DNA of 64,000 nt, from positions 1 through 64,000 of the forward strand of contig CAZSNT010000030.1 of NCBI GenBank assembly GCA_964607765.1, written 5' to 3'. Both the position numbers and the translations under genes were made by a program. How positions within the stretch are numbered: the first letter of the stretch is position 1; every line of letters begins with the position of its first letter. The notes under the pieces are model-generated. The model saw nothing but the letters and a program-made list of their open reading frames with translations. It did no database searches and was not told the origin of the DNA. Shown here one piece after another: positions 8,435 through 17,754 of this stretch. This stretch comes from CAZSNT01 sp964607765. GTDB taxonomy: Bacteria > Verrucomicrobiota > Lentisphaeria > Oligosphaerales > JABHEG01.

Positions 8435-8447
8435 CCCCCGCCCGCCG

Positions 8448-8500
8448 CCCGCCGCTCCCCGCTACTCGCTCCTCGCTACTCGCTCCCCGCTACTTCCCGC
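8448..8500. repeat. CGCTACTCGCTCC low-complexity run between convergent genes
   Basis: Short imperfect tandem copies of CGCTACTCGCTCC lie after the propeller stop and run into the 3' end of the GH20 gene. Confidence 0.6.
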
Positions 8501-11500
8501 CCCGTCACCGCAAACAGCACGGGTGTGGCCAGCGTCCCGCCGTGCAGTTCGACGTGGCTGATCAGCGTGCCGGGCTTCCGGTTCACCCATTGCGCTGCGT
8601 ACAGGCACACATCGCGCCCGTTCGGGTCAGTCTGTCGCGTGGCCTCTGTTGCCCCGGGTAGCGTGCCTGCCGACCGCAATACGTAGGGAATCCTGTCCCC
8701 CGTGTCCCAACGTTTGACGTTGTAGGGGTACAAGATGGCGAGACGGTCCACACTTCGGTCAGCGTAGACAATGCGATACTCCCCGCACGGGATACCGGCC
8801 CAGTACGCGGGGTCCTTGAACGCCTCCGTCAGAGCCGCCTCTTGCTCCCCGGCAACGTGCACAGTGTGCAGGAACCGCAATCCTGCCGCGCGACGACCGA
8901 TCTCGATCCGGGCCGCTTCCGGCGCGCCCCGCGGCACGGGCACCACACAGTCAAGCCCCGGCGGGCGCAGGTCGAACCGTGCGCCGCCCACATGCTGCGC
9001 GCCGCGCGGAACATGCCTCAGATCCCCGGCGACTGACGCGCCGAACCACGCGTCTGGCACGGCAGGGCCCTGAGCGACACTGGAGAAGTTTGGAGCCAGC
9101 TCAACCGTGAAGGACCTGCCGCCAGCGGCCGGCTCAGGCTGCAGCGCATCGAGAACGAGCGTCCGTTCACGGGTCCGGAACCACGTCGCGCTCAGCTCCG
9201 GCTTGGTCGCGCTCAGCTCCGGCCACAGATTCCATGAGTACTCACCAGCCACGAGGAAGCTGAGGTAGTTGTACCTTTGCGCGCTGCGCCACGGACAATC
9301 GCTCAGCCACGGCCTCTTGTCCCAGGCCCCGAACATGTTCCCTTCGCAGTACGCCGCCTGTTCGCGGTTCACCCCGCGCGAGTTGCTCTGCCACACCGTG
9401 AAGCCCAAATCGTGGAACCGCCGGTTCGACCCCGCAGCCAGCGACGTGGACCAATTGGCGATGATCACATCCCGGGGCAGCCGCGCCAACGCCTCTACGC
9501 TGCGGTAGGGCGGTCCGCCGTTGTGCTCCGGCAACAGCTGATCGCCCCACATCACGGTACGGACACCGCGCTCGTGAAACCAGTCCCGCACCCGCGTCAC
9601 ATGCGCCGCGAGCAGTTCGCCTTTCGACACACCGGCGCAGCGCGCGCAACGTTTCGCTTCCGGCACATCGAGCGTCTGCCACCGGATCTCGTCCAGGCCC
9701 ACGTGGAAGTAGTTGACGGGTGCAAACAACTCGAGCAGCTCCGTGTAAAGGTCCGTGAGCAAAGCCCACGAGCCCGGATGCCGTGTGCAGATCGTGTTCA
9801 GGCGCCCGTCTTCCCGCAATTCCTGGTGCCGCAGTGACAGGTAGCCGGCGTGCCCGTAAGAGTTGACCAACGGCACAGGCTCGATGAAGTGGTCCCGGCA
9901 CAGCTGCAACAACTGCTCGTGTTCCTCACGCGACCAGGCAGCCGGCCCGGCAATCTCGGGCCGTGACTCGTACCTCAGCCCCGCGTTGATCTCGATCACC
10001 AGCATGTTGAACTTGCGCCGCACAACGGAGCGCTCAATGAAGTCGCAGAAGAAATCGATGTCCACGGGCGCGTTGTTGGGGTGCCCCCAGCGAGTGGTGG
10101 GCAACCCCACGCGGACCGCACGCCACTTCAGGCTCGGCCAGTCGACAACGCGGCAGCACGCAGCTTCCGGTGCGGAGGGTGCCGAGGTCGAGCACTCCAC
10201 CGTCTGCAGAAACGTGAGCACGGCATGGTGCAGCCCCGGCGCGTTGTTCGCGGCCAGCACGGCCTGTCCGGATGTCACCCGTAACACGTAGCCGTCTGTC
10301 GGCAGCGACGCCAAGCGCTTCGACAGCTCAACATCCAGGCCGGGGGCCGCTGACGGCCCATCCTCGCCCGGCTGCCAGAGCAGCACATCCGCCGTTGCCG
10401 CAGCGGGTGGATCAAACCGACACGCGATCCCGTACCACTTGTTGAGCACACGTGCCAGATAGCGGCGTGTTCTCTCGTCCACGGCCCCGCCCACGCACCC
10501 GACCCGCAACGTGGCGGGCAACGCCATCGTGCCCGCGGTCAGTGAGATCTCCTTCGGGCTTGGCACAACCGGCAGCGGCGAGACAGGCTCCTGAGCAGCC
10601 GGCAAGAAGACGCGGGTACGACCGGCGTGCAGTGCGTCGGGCACTGTGGAGTCGGGCGGACCCAACGCAAACACCACACGCCCCCAGCCCTCTTCCGACG
10701 CCGCTGTGGGAACGGCCAGCACCAGCCCGTCCTCAGCCCCGTCCGCCGGCACGCTGGCCGATGCCTCAAACGCCTGCCGTCCGAACTCGAACCGTGCCCG
10801 CAACCTCAGCCCGGTCTGCGCGTCAACACCGACAGCGCGGGCGCCGTACACGCCGTCGCCCAGGTCCAGCCACTCCGGCGCTGGCCGTGCGGCCCCACGC
10901 GCCGACGCGAGCAACAGTGCGTGCCCGAACCGGGACGGCACGAGGAACGAACGGCCCGTGGCGGACCAGCAGCTCAACTCGCCCGTCACCCGGTTCTCGC
11001 GTGCCAGGTTCAGCGCGAACGCCTGGCCCGTGACCGGCTCCGGCACCAGGCCTGCGAGCGCAATACTGAGCTCCACCGACCAGCCGTCCGGACGCCGCGC
11101 CGCTGCAGCTTCCCAGTCGTGCTCAAACGTGGTGCCCTGGCCGCCGCCCAGGTCCAAAGTCGCCCCGTTCGGGTTCACCACAAACTGGAAGTTGCGCTTG
11201 GTCGGGGCCGGATTGCCCACGAATACCTCGAAGCAGTCGTCCTTGTACAGCGCCGCGTCGTGACGCGAGAAAGTCGCCTTCAGCTTCTCCGGGTTCTGCG
11301 TCCGAAGAACAGCGGCCACATACAGCCGGCCGCCGTCGTGGAACAGACGACACTCCGTCTGCTCAACTGCTGACGCACTGCCGTCCATCCGCACGAAGTC
11401 CGGTAACCGGGCGGCTTGCCGCCAGCACGGCTCGGCAGCCTCACCATCCAGCTCCGGTCGTGCCGACAACAGCGGGATTGCAGCTGTCGGCAGCGGATCC

Positions 11501-12099
11501 AGGGGCACAACCCGGTGCGCGGCCTCGAGGGCAATGTGATCGACCCCGAACGTGTGTGTGCCGTTCGCGGCGAAATACAGGCGCCTCAGCCGTGACACGT
11601 CAAGCCGCTTGCCGCCACGGTTCCAGAACGTGTGCAGCGGCAGCGACACACGCTGCCACGACGCGGGCTGCAGTGACAACTGACGCGAGTACGTGGCATG
11701 CTCCGCTTCAGCACACTCCAGAATGATGCGGGTGCCGCCCGGCGTGCCGTCGCCCTTCAGCCAAAACGTGAGGAACCCCCACGACTCGCCGCGCCAGGCC
11801 GCATCGTCCGGCAGAAACGGAGATAGCACGTTCGCGCCCTTCTCGACATCCGTATACCGGCATGTCAGCGCTCCCCGCCCCACGGGCGCCGTGCCCGCCT
11901 CCGCCTCCGCGCCGCACGCGCCGCCGCCCCACGGATTCCCGTGCCAGCCCGCCACGCCGTCCTCGAAATCGAAGAGCACCTCACGCAACGGCCGATCGGC
12001 CTCCGCCTCCTGAGCAGCGACCAATCCCGCGGACAGACTCCACACGACCACCGCCACACCGGCTGTCCGGAGTGCCCAATCCCGAAATCCATGTACCAT
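8476..12099 (-). CDS. Secreted multidomain GH20 family glycoside hydrolase (beta-N-acetylhexosaminidase-like)
   Basis: About 1207 residues. A signal peptide (TAGVAVVVWSLSAGLVAAQ) is followed by a CIA30/galactose-binding-like beta domain (LFDFEDGVAGWHGNPW, about 40-200), a CBM9-like sugar-binding domain (IPLLSARPELDGEAAEPCWR onward, about 215-430) and a GH20 module. The GH20 part has its N-terminal accessory domain (VVPSPKEISLTAGTM) and a TIM barrel with FHVGLDEIRW, whose Asp-Glu pair is the family's catalytic dyad, and WGDQLLPEHNG. The enzyme should release terminal GlcNAc- or GalNAc-type sugars outside the cytoplasm. A small tandem duplication makes PELSATKPELSATWF near the end of the barrel. 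ATG 12099 is chosen because it begins the signal peptide; the frame extends 22 codons upstream without likely coding content. Confidence 0.85.
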   Translation of the reverse strand: MVHGFRDWALRTAGVAVVVWSLSAGLVAAQEAEADRPLREVLFDFEDGVAGWHGNPWGGGACGAEAEAGTAPVGRGALTCRYTDVEKGANVLSPFLPDDAAWRGESWGFLTFWLKGDGTPGGTRIILECAEAEHATYSRQLSLQPASWQRVSLPLHTFWNRGGKRLDVSRLRRLYFAANGTHTFGVDHIALEAAHRVVPLDPLPTAAIPLLSARPELDGEAAEPCWRQAARLPDFVRMDGSASAVEQTECRLFHDGGRLYVAAVLRTQNPEKLKATFSRHDAALYKDDCFEVFVGNPAPTKRNFQFVVNPNGATLDLGGGQGTTFEHDWEAAAARRPDGWSVELSIALAGLVPEPVTGQAFALNLARENRVTGELSCWSATGRSFLVPSRFGHALLLASARGAARPAPEWLDLGDGVYGARAVGVDAQTGLRLRARFEFGRQAFEASASVPADGAEDGLVLAVPTAASEEGWGRVVFALGPPDSTVPDALHAGRTRVFLPAAQEPVSPLPVVPSPKEISLTAGTMALPATLRVGCVGGAVDERTRRYLARVLNKWYGIACRFDPPAAATADVLLWQPGEDGPSAAPGLDVELSKRLASLPTDGYVLRVTSGQAVLAANNAPGLHHAVLTFLQTVECSTSAPSAPEAACCRVVDWPSLKWRAVRVGLPTTRWGHPNNAPVDIDFFCDFIERSVVRRKFNMLVIEINAGLRYESRPEIAGPAAWSREEHEQLLQLCRDHFIEPVPLVNSYGHAGYLSLRHQELREDGRLNTICTRHPGSWALLTDLYTELLELFAPVNYFHVGLDEIRWQTLDVPEAKRCARCAGVSKGELLAAHVTRVRDWFHERGVRTVMWGDQLLPEHNGGPPYRSVEALARLPRDVIIANWSTSLAAGSNRRFHDLGFTVWQSNSRGVNREQAAYCEGNMFGAWDKRPWLSDCPWRSAQRYNYLSFLVAGEYSWNLWPELSATKPELSATWFRTRERTLVLDALQPEPAAGGRSFTVELAPNFSSVAQGPAVPDAWFGASVAGDLRHVPRGAQHVGGARFDLRPPGLDCVVPVPRGAPEAARIEIGRRAAGLRFLHTVHVAGEQEAALTEAFKDPAYWAGIPCGEYRIVYADRSVDRLAILYPYNVKRWDTGDRIPYVLRSAGTLPGATEATRQTDPNGRDVCLYAAQWVNRKPGTLISHVELHGGTLATPVLFAVTGREVAGSE

Positions 12100-12247
12100 C
12101 GTCCAAACCCCCTGCTCTTGGGAGACTCGCCTCACGCAACTCTGAGGGGTTGCACGCGCCACCATCGACAGAACGCTGTTCAGCCACTACCGTACCCCAC
12201 GTTGCCAACAGAGCCCACCTGAAACGACAATCCCCGAGGCGAATACC

Positions 12248-12976
12248 GTGGACTGGACGTCGGCCGGAGTCATTGCGGTCTTCCTGCTTGCCGCGTTTGT
12301 GCGCGCGTTCCTGGGCTTCGGCAACGCGTTGGTGGCCATGCCGCTGCTCGCGCTGTTCCTGCCCCCGGAAACCGCCACGCCGTTGGTGGCCATCATGGCC
12401 ATGGTCAAAGTCTCCATCATGCTCGCCCAGACGTGGCGGCACATCTGTTTCCGCAACGCCGGACGCCTCATCGCCGGCGCTGCCCTGGGCACGCCGTTGG
12501 GGCTGTTGTTCCTCAAGCGCGCGCCGGAAAGCGCCGTCCAGCTCGCGCTCGCCGTGATCATCTTCAGCTTCTCGGCCTACTGCCTGCTGACGCCTCGGCT
12601 GCATCGGTTGCAGACTGACCGTGGTTCCTGGTTCGCCGGCTTTGTGGCAGGCGTGCTCGGCGGCGCGTACAACACCAATGGCCCGCCCGTGGTCGTCTAC
12701 GGCACCATGCGCGGCTGGTCCCCTGAGCGATTCCGCGCGACCCTCCAGGGGTTCTTCCTGGCCACAGGCGCGTTCATACTCACAGGGCACGCGCTGGCCG
12801 GACTGTGGACACGTGACGTGTTCCGCTACGCGGGCCTCGCGCTGCCCGGCGTGCTGATTGTCATGTTCGGCTGTCGCCCATTCGCAAAGAAGGTCCCGGC
12901 CGGCCGGTTTGACAAGCTTGTGCACAGCATGCTCATCGTCACTGCTCTCGCCCTCGCCGCCAAAGCGCTGTTGTGA
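12248..12976 (+). CDS. TauE/SafE family membrane permease
   Basis: A 242-residue integral membrane protein with about seven to eight helices in two homologous halves. Both halves carry the family's glycine-rich signatures: FVRAFLGFGNALVAMPLLAL in the first and GVLGGAYNTNGPPVVVYG in the second. TauE/SafE proteins export or import sulfite, sulfoacetate and related organosulfur anions. The GTG start at 12248 follows CGAGGCG by about eight bases. It is divergent from the GH20 gene and 165 bases before a sulfatase. A link to sulfate or sulfite released from glycans is plausible but inferred only from neighbourhood. Confidence 0.88.
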   Translation: MDWTSAGVIAVFLLAAFVRAFLGFGNALVAMPLLALFLPPETATPLVAIMAMVKVSIMLAQTWRHICFRNAGRLIAGAALGTPLGLLFLKRAPESAVQLALAVIIFSFSAYCLLTPRLHRLQTDRGSWFAGFVAGVLGGAYNTNGPPVVVYGTMRGWSPERFRATLQGFFLATGAFILTGHALAGLWTRDVFRYAGLALPGVLIVMFGCRPFAKKVPAGRFDKLVHSMLIVTALALAAKALL

Positions 12977-13141
12977 CGACAGGTTCCGCGCGTTATTGTT
13001 CTGCCTTGACTCGTGTCAGACTGAGGAGCGGAGCATCATGCCGTACCGGACCTTCCTGCGTTCTGTAACCCGGTAGACGCCAAGGTCGAGTAGGGAGCGG
13101 CCACCGGTGCGGCCGCAGCCAGATCGGGAAAGGACACGAAG

Positions 13142-14728
13142 ATGCCTCGAGACTCCCGCCCCAACATCGTTCTCATTCTCGTCGACGACATGGGGTACGC
13201 CGACATCGGTTGCTACGGCTCGGGCACGCAGACACCGAACCTGGACGGGCTTGCCGCCAACGGCGTCCGCTTCACAGACTTCTACTGCACGCCACGCTGC
13301 TGCCCGTCACGCGCGTCGATCATGACCGGCCTGACCCCGCACAAAGCAGGTGTGGGGTGGATGAACTTCGACTGGCCCGAAGCCCTCGACCCGGAAGCTG
13401 ACGGGTACACCGGAACACTCAACCCTCACTGCGTGACCATCCCCGAAGCCCTCAAACCTGCCGGTTATCGCTCCTACATCTCCGGCAAGTGGCACCTGAC
13501 AGCTGCAATGGAGGACAAGACAACATGGCCCACAGCCCGCGGCTTCGACCGCAGTTTCTCCTGCATCGCGGGTGGCACGACGTACTTCAAGCCCCAGTTC
13601 CTGACACTCGACGAGAGGTTCTACCGTCCGCCTGAGCAATGCTACGCCACCGATCTGATCGGCGATTTCTCCGCGCAGTTTGTCAGCGAACACTTCCACA
13701 GCCACGCGGAACAGCCGTTCTTCATGTACGTCGCGTATACGGCGCCGCATTTCCCGATCCAGGCGCCGCCGGAGCGCGTCGCAGCCTACAAGGGCCGCTT
13801 CGATCACGGCTACGAAGAAGAGAACCGACAGCGTTACGAGCGCATGGTCCGGCTCGGCGTGGTCAAGCCGGAGTGGGAACGTGCACCGAAGCCGGCACGC
13901 GTTCCGGCCTGGAACGACCTGCCCGAACAGGAGCAGCAGCGCCTCGCCCGAGTGATGGAGACCTACGCAGCCATGGTCGAAATCATGGACGAGAATGTCG
14001 GCAAGCTCGTAGCCGCACTCGAGGAACATGGCGCCCTCGACAACACCCTGATCATGTTCCTGTCCGACAACGGCGCGTGTGCCGAGGGCGGTGTGACCTC
14101 CAAGGACCACATCATCGGTCAGGACTGGGCTTACGTACAGAACACGCCGTTCCGACTCTACAAGCACCACACCACGCAGGGCGGCGTGCAGACCGCTTTC
14201 ATCGCACACTGGCCGGATGGCATAGCCCGTGAGAAGGGCAGCACGGTGGACGGCAGCACGGGCGCGCTGCACGACATCATGCCAACCTGTCTCGAACTGG
14301 CGGGCGCCAGGTACCCGACCACCCACAACGGACACGCCATCCATCCGCTCGACGGACAATCCCTCGTCCCCGTCCTCGCCGGCGACGACTTCCATGACCG
14401 CCGCGACGTGTTCATGGAGCACGAAGGCAACGGCATGCTCCGGCGCGGCGACTACAAGCTGGTCCAGCAGTTTGGCGAGCCCTGGCAGCTCTACGACATG
14501 GTGAAGGACCGCAGCGAAAGCCGTGACCTGGCCAGAGAGACCGAACAGCGCGACCGGTTCGTGCACATGATGCGGGATTACCGGAGCTGGGCCGATACGA
14601 GCCACGTGTTGCCGGGCGCCCGCACAACTGCCTACATGCGAATCCACGGCTACGGCACGCACAGCTACCGCGAGCCGTTCCTGCATGCCGCAGAGAATGC
14701 CGCGGAGGACGAGGTGGTCCAGGGCTGA
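13142..14728 (+). CDS. Arylsulfatase family enzyme (formylglycine type)
   Basis: A 528-residue type I sulfatase. The metal site begins with NIVLILVDDMGYADIG (two Asp). The maturation motif is CCPSRASIMTG, in which the first Cys of C-x-P-S-R becomes formylglycine. SGKWHLT, TAPHFPIQ and LIMFLSDNGA are the later conserved segments. It hydrolyses sulfate esters, probably of a polysaccharide. The ATG at 13142 has AAAGGA nine bases upstream. No signal peptide is visible at this start, so the enzyme may be cytoplasmic or exported by an unrecognised route. A Tat-type oxidoreductase starts 100 bases downstream on the same strand. Confidence 0.93.
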   Translation: MPRDSRPNIVLILVDDMGYADIGCYGSGTQTPNLDGLAANGVRFTDFYCTPRCCPSRASIMTGLTPHKAGVGWMNFDWPEALDPEADGYTGTLNPHCVTIPEALKPAGYRSYISGKWHLTAAMEDKTTWPTARGFDRSFSCIAGGTTYFKPQFLTLDERFYRPPEQCYATDLIGDFSAQFVSEHFHSHAEQPFFMYVAYTAPHFPIQAPPERVAAYKGRFDHGYEEENRQRYERMVRLGVVKPEWERAPKPARVPAWNDLPEQEQQRLARVMETYAAMVEIMDENVGKLVAALEEHGALDNTLIMFLSDNGACAEGGVTSKDHIIGQDWAYVQNTPFRLYKHHTTQGGVQTAFIAHWPDGIAREKGSTVDGSTGALHDIMPTCLELAGARYPTTHNGHAIHPLDGQSLVPVLAGDDFHDRRDVFMEHEGNGMLRRGDYKLVQQFGEPWQLYDMVKDRSESRDLARETEQRDRFVHMMRDYRSWADTSHVLPGARTTAYMRIHGYGTHSYREPFLHAAENAAEDEVVQG

Positions 14729-14828
14729 ACCCATAAACGCGGCGCACACTCGCGCCGCGCCAATACAGAGGCACTCTCAGACGTCACTGAATCAATACAC
14801 CGTAAGAAGAAACAGGGAGACATGTGTG

Positions 14829-16157
14829 ATGCAACGACGCGATTTCCTCGCAAGCGCCGCCACGACGGGCGCAGGGCTTCTGATCCTGCCCACAACCAAG
14901 ATCAGAGGCGCTGAGGCGCCCAGTAACAAGCTCAACATCGCGCTAATCGGAGCGTGGGGGCGCGGCAAAGCCCATCACAGCGTACTCAAAGGCGAGAACG
15001 TCGTGGCCATCTGCGACGTCAATGGAAAGAACCTCGAGCTCGCGGCCAAAGTCTTTCCCAAAGCGCAGAAATATGTCGACTGGCGCAAGGTCCTGGACCA
15101 CGAGGGACTGGACGCTGTGGTCTGCTGCACCACCGATCACACACACGCCCACATCTGCACGTGGGCGCTCAATCGCAATCTTCACGTGTACTGCGAAAAA
15201 CCCATCGGCAATTGCGTAGCAGAAGCACGCATGGTCCGCGCCAAGTACCTCGAGAAGAAGGATAAACTCGCCACCCAGAACGGCACACAGCGCCACGCCA
15301 TGGACAACTTCAACCGTGTGCGCGAGTTGATCAAAGACGGCGCCATCGGCGACCTGAAGCACGCCTATGCCTGGGGCAACCGCCAGATCCGGCGCGACGG
15401 CTACCTGCCCGCCAAAGGGGAGCCACCTGAGTGGCTGCACTGGGATCTGTGGATCGGCCCGTCTCCCATGCATCCGTACAACCCCGATTACGTCTCCGGA
15501 AGGCCCGGCGCCAACTGCCTGAAGTGGAATATGTTCTGGGACTTCGGCAGTGGCCAGATCGGGGACATGGGCAGTCATACTTTCGACCTGCTGTGGAACG
15601 CCATCGATGCCGAACACCCCACCTCGGCCGAAGCAGAGGGTGAGAAGTTCAACCCGGAAGTCACGCCGGTTGAGATGAAGTCGACCTTCGAGTTCCCCGC
15701 CAATGACTGGCGTCCGGAAATCAAAGTCTCCTGGTACCAGGGCGGCATGATGCCCAGGTCACCCAACAAGTGGGTGGATCTGAAGAAGATCGGACACGGC
15801 GCCATGTTCAAAGGCTCGAATGGCTACGTGATCTGCGACTTCGGCAACCGCCTGATCATCCCGTACGGCAAGGCAGCGGACATGAGCTACTACAACCGCC
15901 GCCCGAAAGAGCAGATGATCCCGCCTCTCGGCCATTTCCAGAAGCAGTGGATCAACGCCTGCAAAGGCGATCTGAAGACGTCGTGCAACTTCGACTACGC
16001 AGGTACCATGACCGAGACCATGCTCCTCGGCCACGTCGCCTACCGTGTCGGCAAGAAGATCGCCTACGATGGCGTGAACGGGCGCGTACCCAACAACCCG
16101 GAAGCGGATGCCCTGCTCAGCCGCAAGTATCGCGAGGGCTGGCCCCTCGACGGATAG
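14829..16157 (+). CDS. Tat-exported Gfo/Idh/MocA family oxidoreductase
   Basis: A 442-residue protein that starts at ATG 14829 (AGGGAGA about ten bases upstream) with a twin-arginine signal, MQRRDFLASAATTGAGLLIL. Next come the Rossmann fold (KLNIALIGAWGRGKAH; the usual GxGxxG is altered to GAWGRG) and the EKP motif (HVYCEKPIGN) that holds the catalytic Lys. The C-terminal half has GSGQIGDMGSHTFDLLW, common in the PVC subfamily. These enzymes oxidise, reduce or epimerise sugars with NAD(P). The close paralogue at 41583-42887 shares the signal, CEKP and the DFGSGQIGDMGSH block. It is 100 bases after the sulfatase and is likely co-expressed in sugar catabolism. Confidence 0.92.
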   Translation: MQRRDFLASAATTGAGLLILPTTKIRGAEAPSNKLNIALIGAWGRGKAHHSVLKGENVVAICDVNGKNLELAAKVFPKAQKYVDWRKVLDHEGLDAVVCCTTDHTHAHICTWALNRNLHVYCEKPIGNCVAEARMVRAKYLEKKDKLATQNGTQRHAMDNFNRVRELIKDGAIGDLKHAYAWGNRQIRRDGYLPAKGEPPEWLHWDLWIGPSPMHPYNPDYVSGRPGANCLKWNMFWDFGSGQIGDMGSHTFDLLWNAIDAEHPTSAEAEGEKFNPEVTPVEMKSTFEFPANDWRPEIKVSWYQGGMMPRSPNKWVDLKKIGHGAMFKGSNGYVICDFGNRLIIPYGKAADMSYYNRRPKEQMIPPLGHFQKQWINACKGDLKTSCNFDYAGTMTETMLLGHVAYRVGKKIAYDGVNGRVPNNPEADALLSRKYREGWPLDG

Positions 16158-16185
16158 AGACGGACATCACCACAGAGTCGAACCC

Positions 16186-16224
16186 AACAGGCCTCCGTCG
16201 GAACTCCCCCGGCGGAGGCCTGTT
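16186..16224. terminator. Bidirectional hairpin between convergent genes
   Basis: AACAGGCCTCCG at 16186-16197 pairs perfectly with CGGAGGCCTGTT at 16213-16224, a 12-bp stem with a 15-base loop. It sits between the two convergent oxidoreductase genes. There is no clear T-run on the plus side beyond TTCTCTCC. Confidence 0.75.
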
Positions 16225-16233
16225 CTCTCCCCG

Positions 16234-17376
16234 TTATCTGAAGCATCGCACGTCCACCCACTGACCCGTCCGCACCGACTCCCGCGTCGCCGCCATCAGC
16301 CGCTGCACGTAGATGCCCTGCCGCAACCCGGGTTCGGCCTGACTCCCGGCTGCCACGCACGCCAGGAAGTTGTGCAGACACGCGACATGCCCCCGAATCC
16401 AACCGATAGCGGCCTTCGGTGTCGGGAAGCCGCCGGGCTTTGGGTAGCGCTGTCCCGTGTCGATCCGAGTCCAGCCCCGCTCGCCGCCGACCGGCGCAGC
16501 CGCAGCCCGGCCATCGTATGCCTCCAGATAATGGGGTTGCATCAGATTGAACCGCAGCGCGCCCTTGGAGCCATGGATCTCGTACCGCAGCTCGTCCTCC
16601 GATCCAGTCGCGATCTTGGTCGCCTCAATGTGACCGAGCGCGCCGCACGCCATGCGGGCCGTGACCATGACACAGTCCTCGGCGTCCACGTCGACCATGC
16701 ACGAGGGATCGTCCGGCGACGGGCGTTGTGCGTACGCTGTCTTTGTGGTCGCCCACACAGCCTCGAAGTCGCCGACCAGGGCGTGGATCAGGTCGAAGAC
16801 GTGCGTCGCCAGGTCCGCAATCACCCCGCCGCCAGCCGCAGCCGACAGCTTCCATTTCATCGGTGTGCTCGGGTCCACGCTGCCGGAATGCAGGTACACG
16901 GCGCGGAACTCCAGGACGTCGCCCAGGAACCCGCCCTCGACCATCTGCCTGGCGCGCATCGTGGCCGGCAGGAACCGGTTGTTGAAGGTCATCTGCGCGA
17001 TCCGGTCGTAGCCTGCCAGCGCCGCCTCGACCTCCTGCGCCTCAGCCCACGTGCTGACCAAGGGCTTGTCGCAGTAGATGTGTTTGCCGTGCGCCATGGC
17101 GGAAAGCAACTGCTCCCTGTGCGCGTTGTTGGGCGTGCAGATGTTCACAATGTCAACGTCCGGGTTCTCCGTGATCTCACGGTAGTCCGTGGTGGCTACA
17201 GCCGCACCGGTCAACGCCTGTGCCCGCGCCGCTGTCTGTCGGCGCGACGTGCACACGTGCGTGATGCGAGCCCGGCACGGAACCGGATCATAGAAAAAAG
17301 GCAGGTTCACGTAGCTGTAGGCATGGACCTTGCCGATGGCGCCCATGCCGACTATGCCCACGTTGTATGTCCTCAT
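16234..17376 (-). CDS. Cytoplasmic Gfo/Idh/MocA family oxidoreductase
   Basis: A 380-residue NAD(P)-dependent oxidoreductase with a canonical Rossmann motif GIVGMGAIG at the N-terminus, a conserved CTPNNAHREQ, the catalytic HIYCDKPLVS (DKP variant of EKP), and a C-terminal alpha/beta domain including GGGVIADLATHVFDL. No signal peptide is present, so it acts in the cytoplasm, unlike the neighbour at 14829. The substrate is probably a sugar or inositol derivative; the sequence does not settle which. It is convergent with 14829-16157 and read toward it. The ATG at 17376 lacks a strong upstream ribosome site (GAGCGGGAGCG at about ten bases). Confidence 0.9.
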   Translation of the reverse strand: MRTYNVGIVGMGAIGKVHAYSYVNLPFFYDPVPCRARITHVCTSRRQTAARAQALTGAAVATTDYREITENPDVDIVNICTPNNAHREQLLSAMAHGKHIYCDKPLVSTWAEAQEVEAALAGYDRIAQMTFNNRFLPATMRARQMVEGGFLGDVLEFRAVYLHSGSVDPSTPMKWKLSAAAGGGVIADLATHVFDLIHALVGDFEAVWATTKTAYAQRPSPDDPSCMVDVDAEDCVMVTARMACGALGHIEATKIATGSEDELRYEIHGSKGALRFNLMQPHYLEAYDGRAAAAPVGGERGWTRIDTGQRYPKPGGFPTPKAAIGWIRGHVACLHNFLACVAAGSQAEPGLRQGIYVQRLMAATRESVRTGQWVDVRCFR

Positions 17377-17500
17377 GCTGACGCTCCCGCTCGCTTGTCA
17401 ATGGCTGGTCCAAGCTGAGAAAATGGCTGCTCGAACCCGCCAAAGCAAACCCCGGACGCATTCTCTCGTGACCGCTCGGTCTCGTGTGGCATCCGCCCCC

Positions 17501-17597
17501 CCCCGTAGCCCGGCTCTCCTGAGCCGGGTGTCCCGGCGTGCCTACGGATAGAGCGGAACAACAAAGACACCCGGCTCGGGAGAGCCGGGCTACGGGG
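17501..17597. repeat. Inverted pair of REP-like palindromes (GTAGCCCGGCTC family)
   Basis: Two 32-base copies face each other at 17501-17532 and 17566-17597, differing at one base and separated by 33 bases. Each copy contains its own hairpin (CCCGGCTC and GAGCCGGG), so the pair can form a very long stem, like a BIME. A third copy lies at 60642-60673. The gene-free stretch 17377-17754 holds this pair and a promoter at 17642-17670; otherwise I see nothing in it. Confidence 0.85.
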
Positions 17598-17641
17598 CGG
17601 CCTCAGGTAACTGAAGGGTTGCGGCAGCCGTGCGACGAATG

Positions 17642-17670
17642 TTGCAGAGCAACCCTCTACACGGTATTGT
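17642..17670 (+). promoter_or_regulatory. Putative promoter TTGCAG-17-TATTGT
   Basis: TTGCAG (17642-17647), a 17-base spacer and TATTGT (17665-17670) lie about 85 bases before the start at 17755. Confidence 0.55.
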
Positions 17671-17754
17671 CATGTGACGGGCGAACGGCCAGGCATCGGC
17701 AAGGCCGCCACACGGAAAAGTGGGAATCTGCCCCGACGCGCTACGGAGGTGGAC

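Noticed and set aside
9187..9225. Tandem duplication in the GH20 gene (PELSATK-PELSAT)
   Set aside because: It is in frame and small. It may be a natural variant and gives no reason to call the gene broken.
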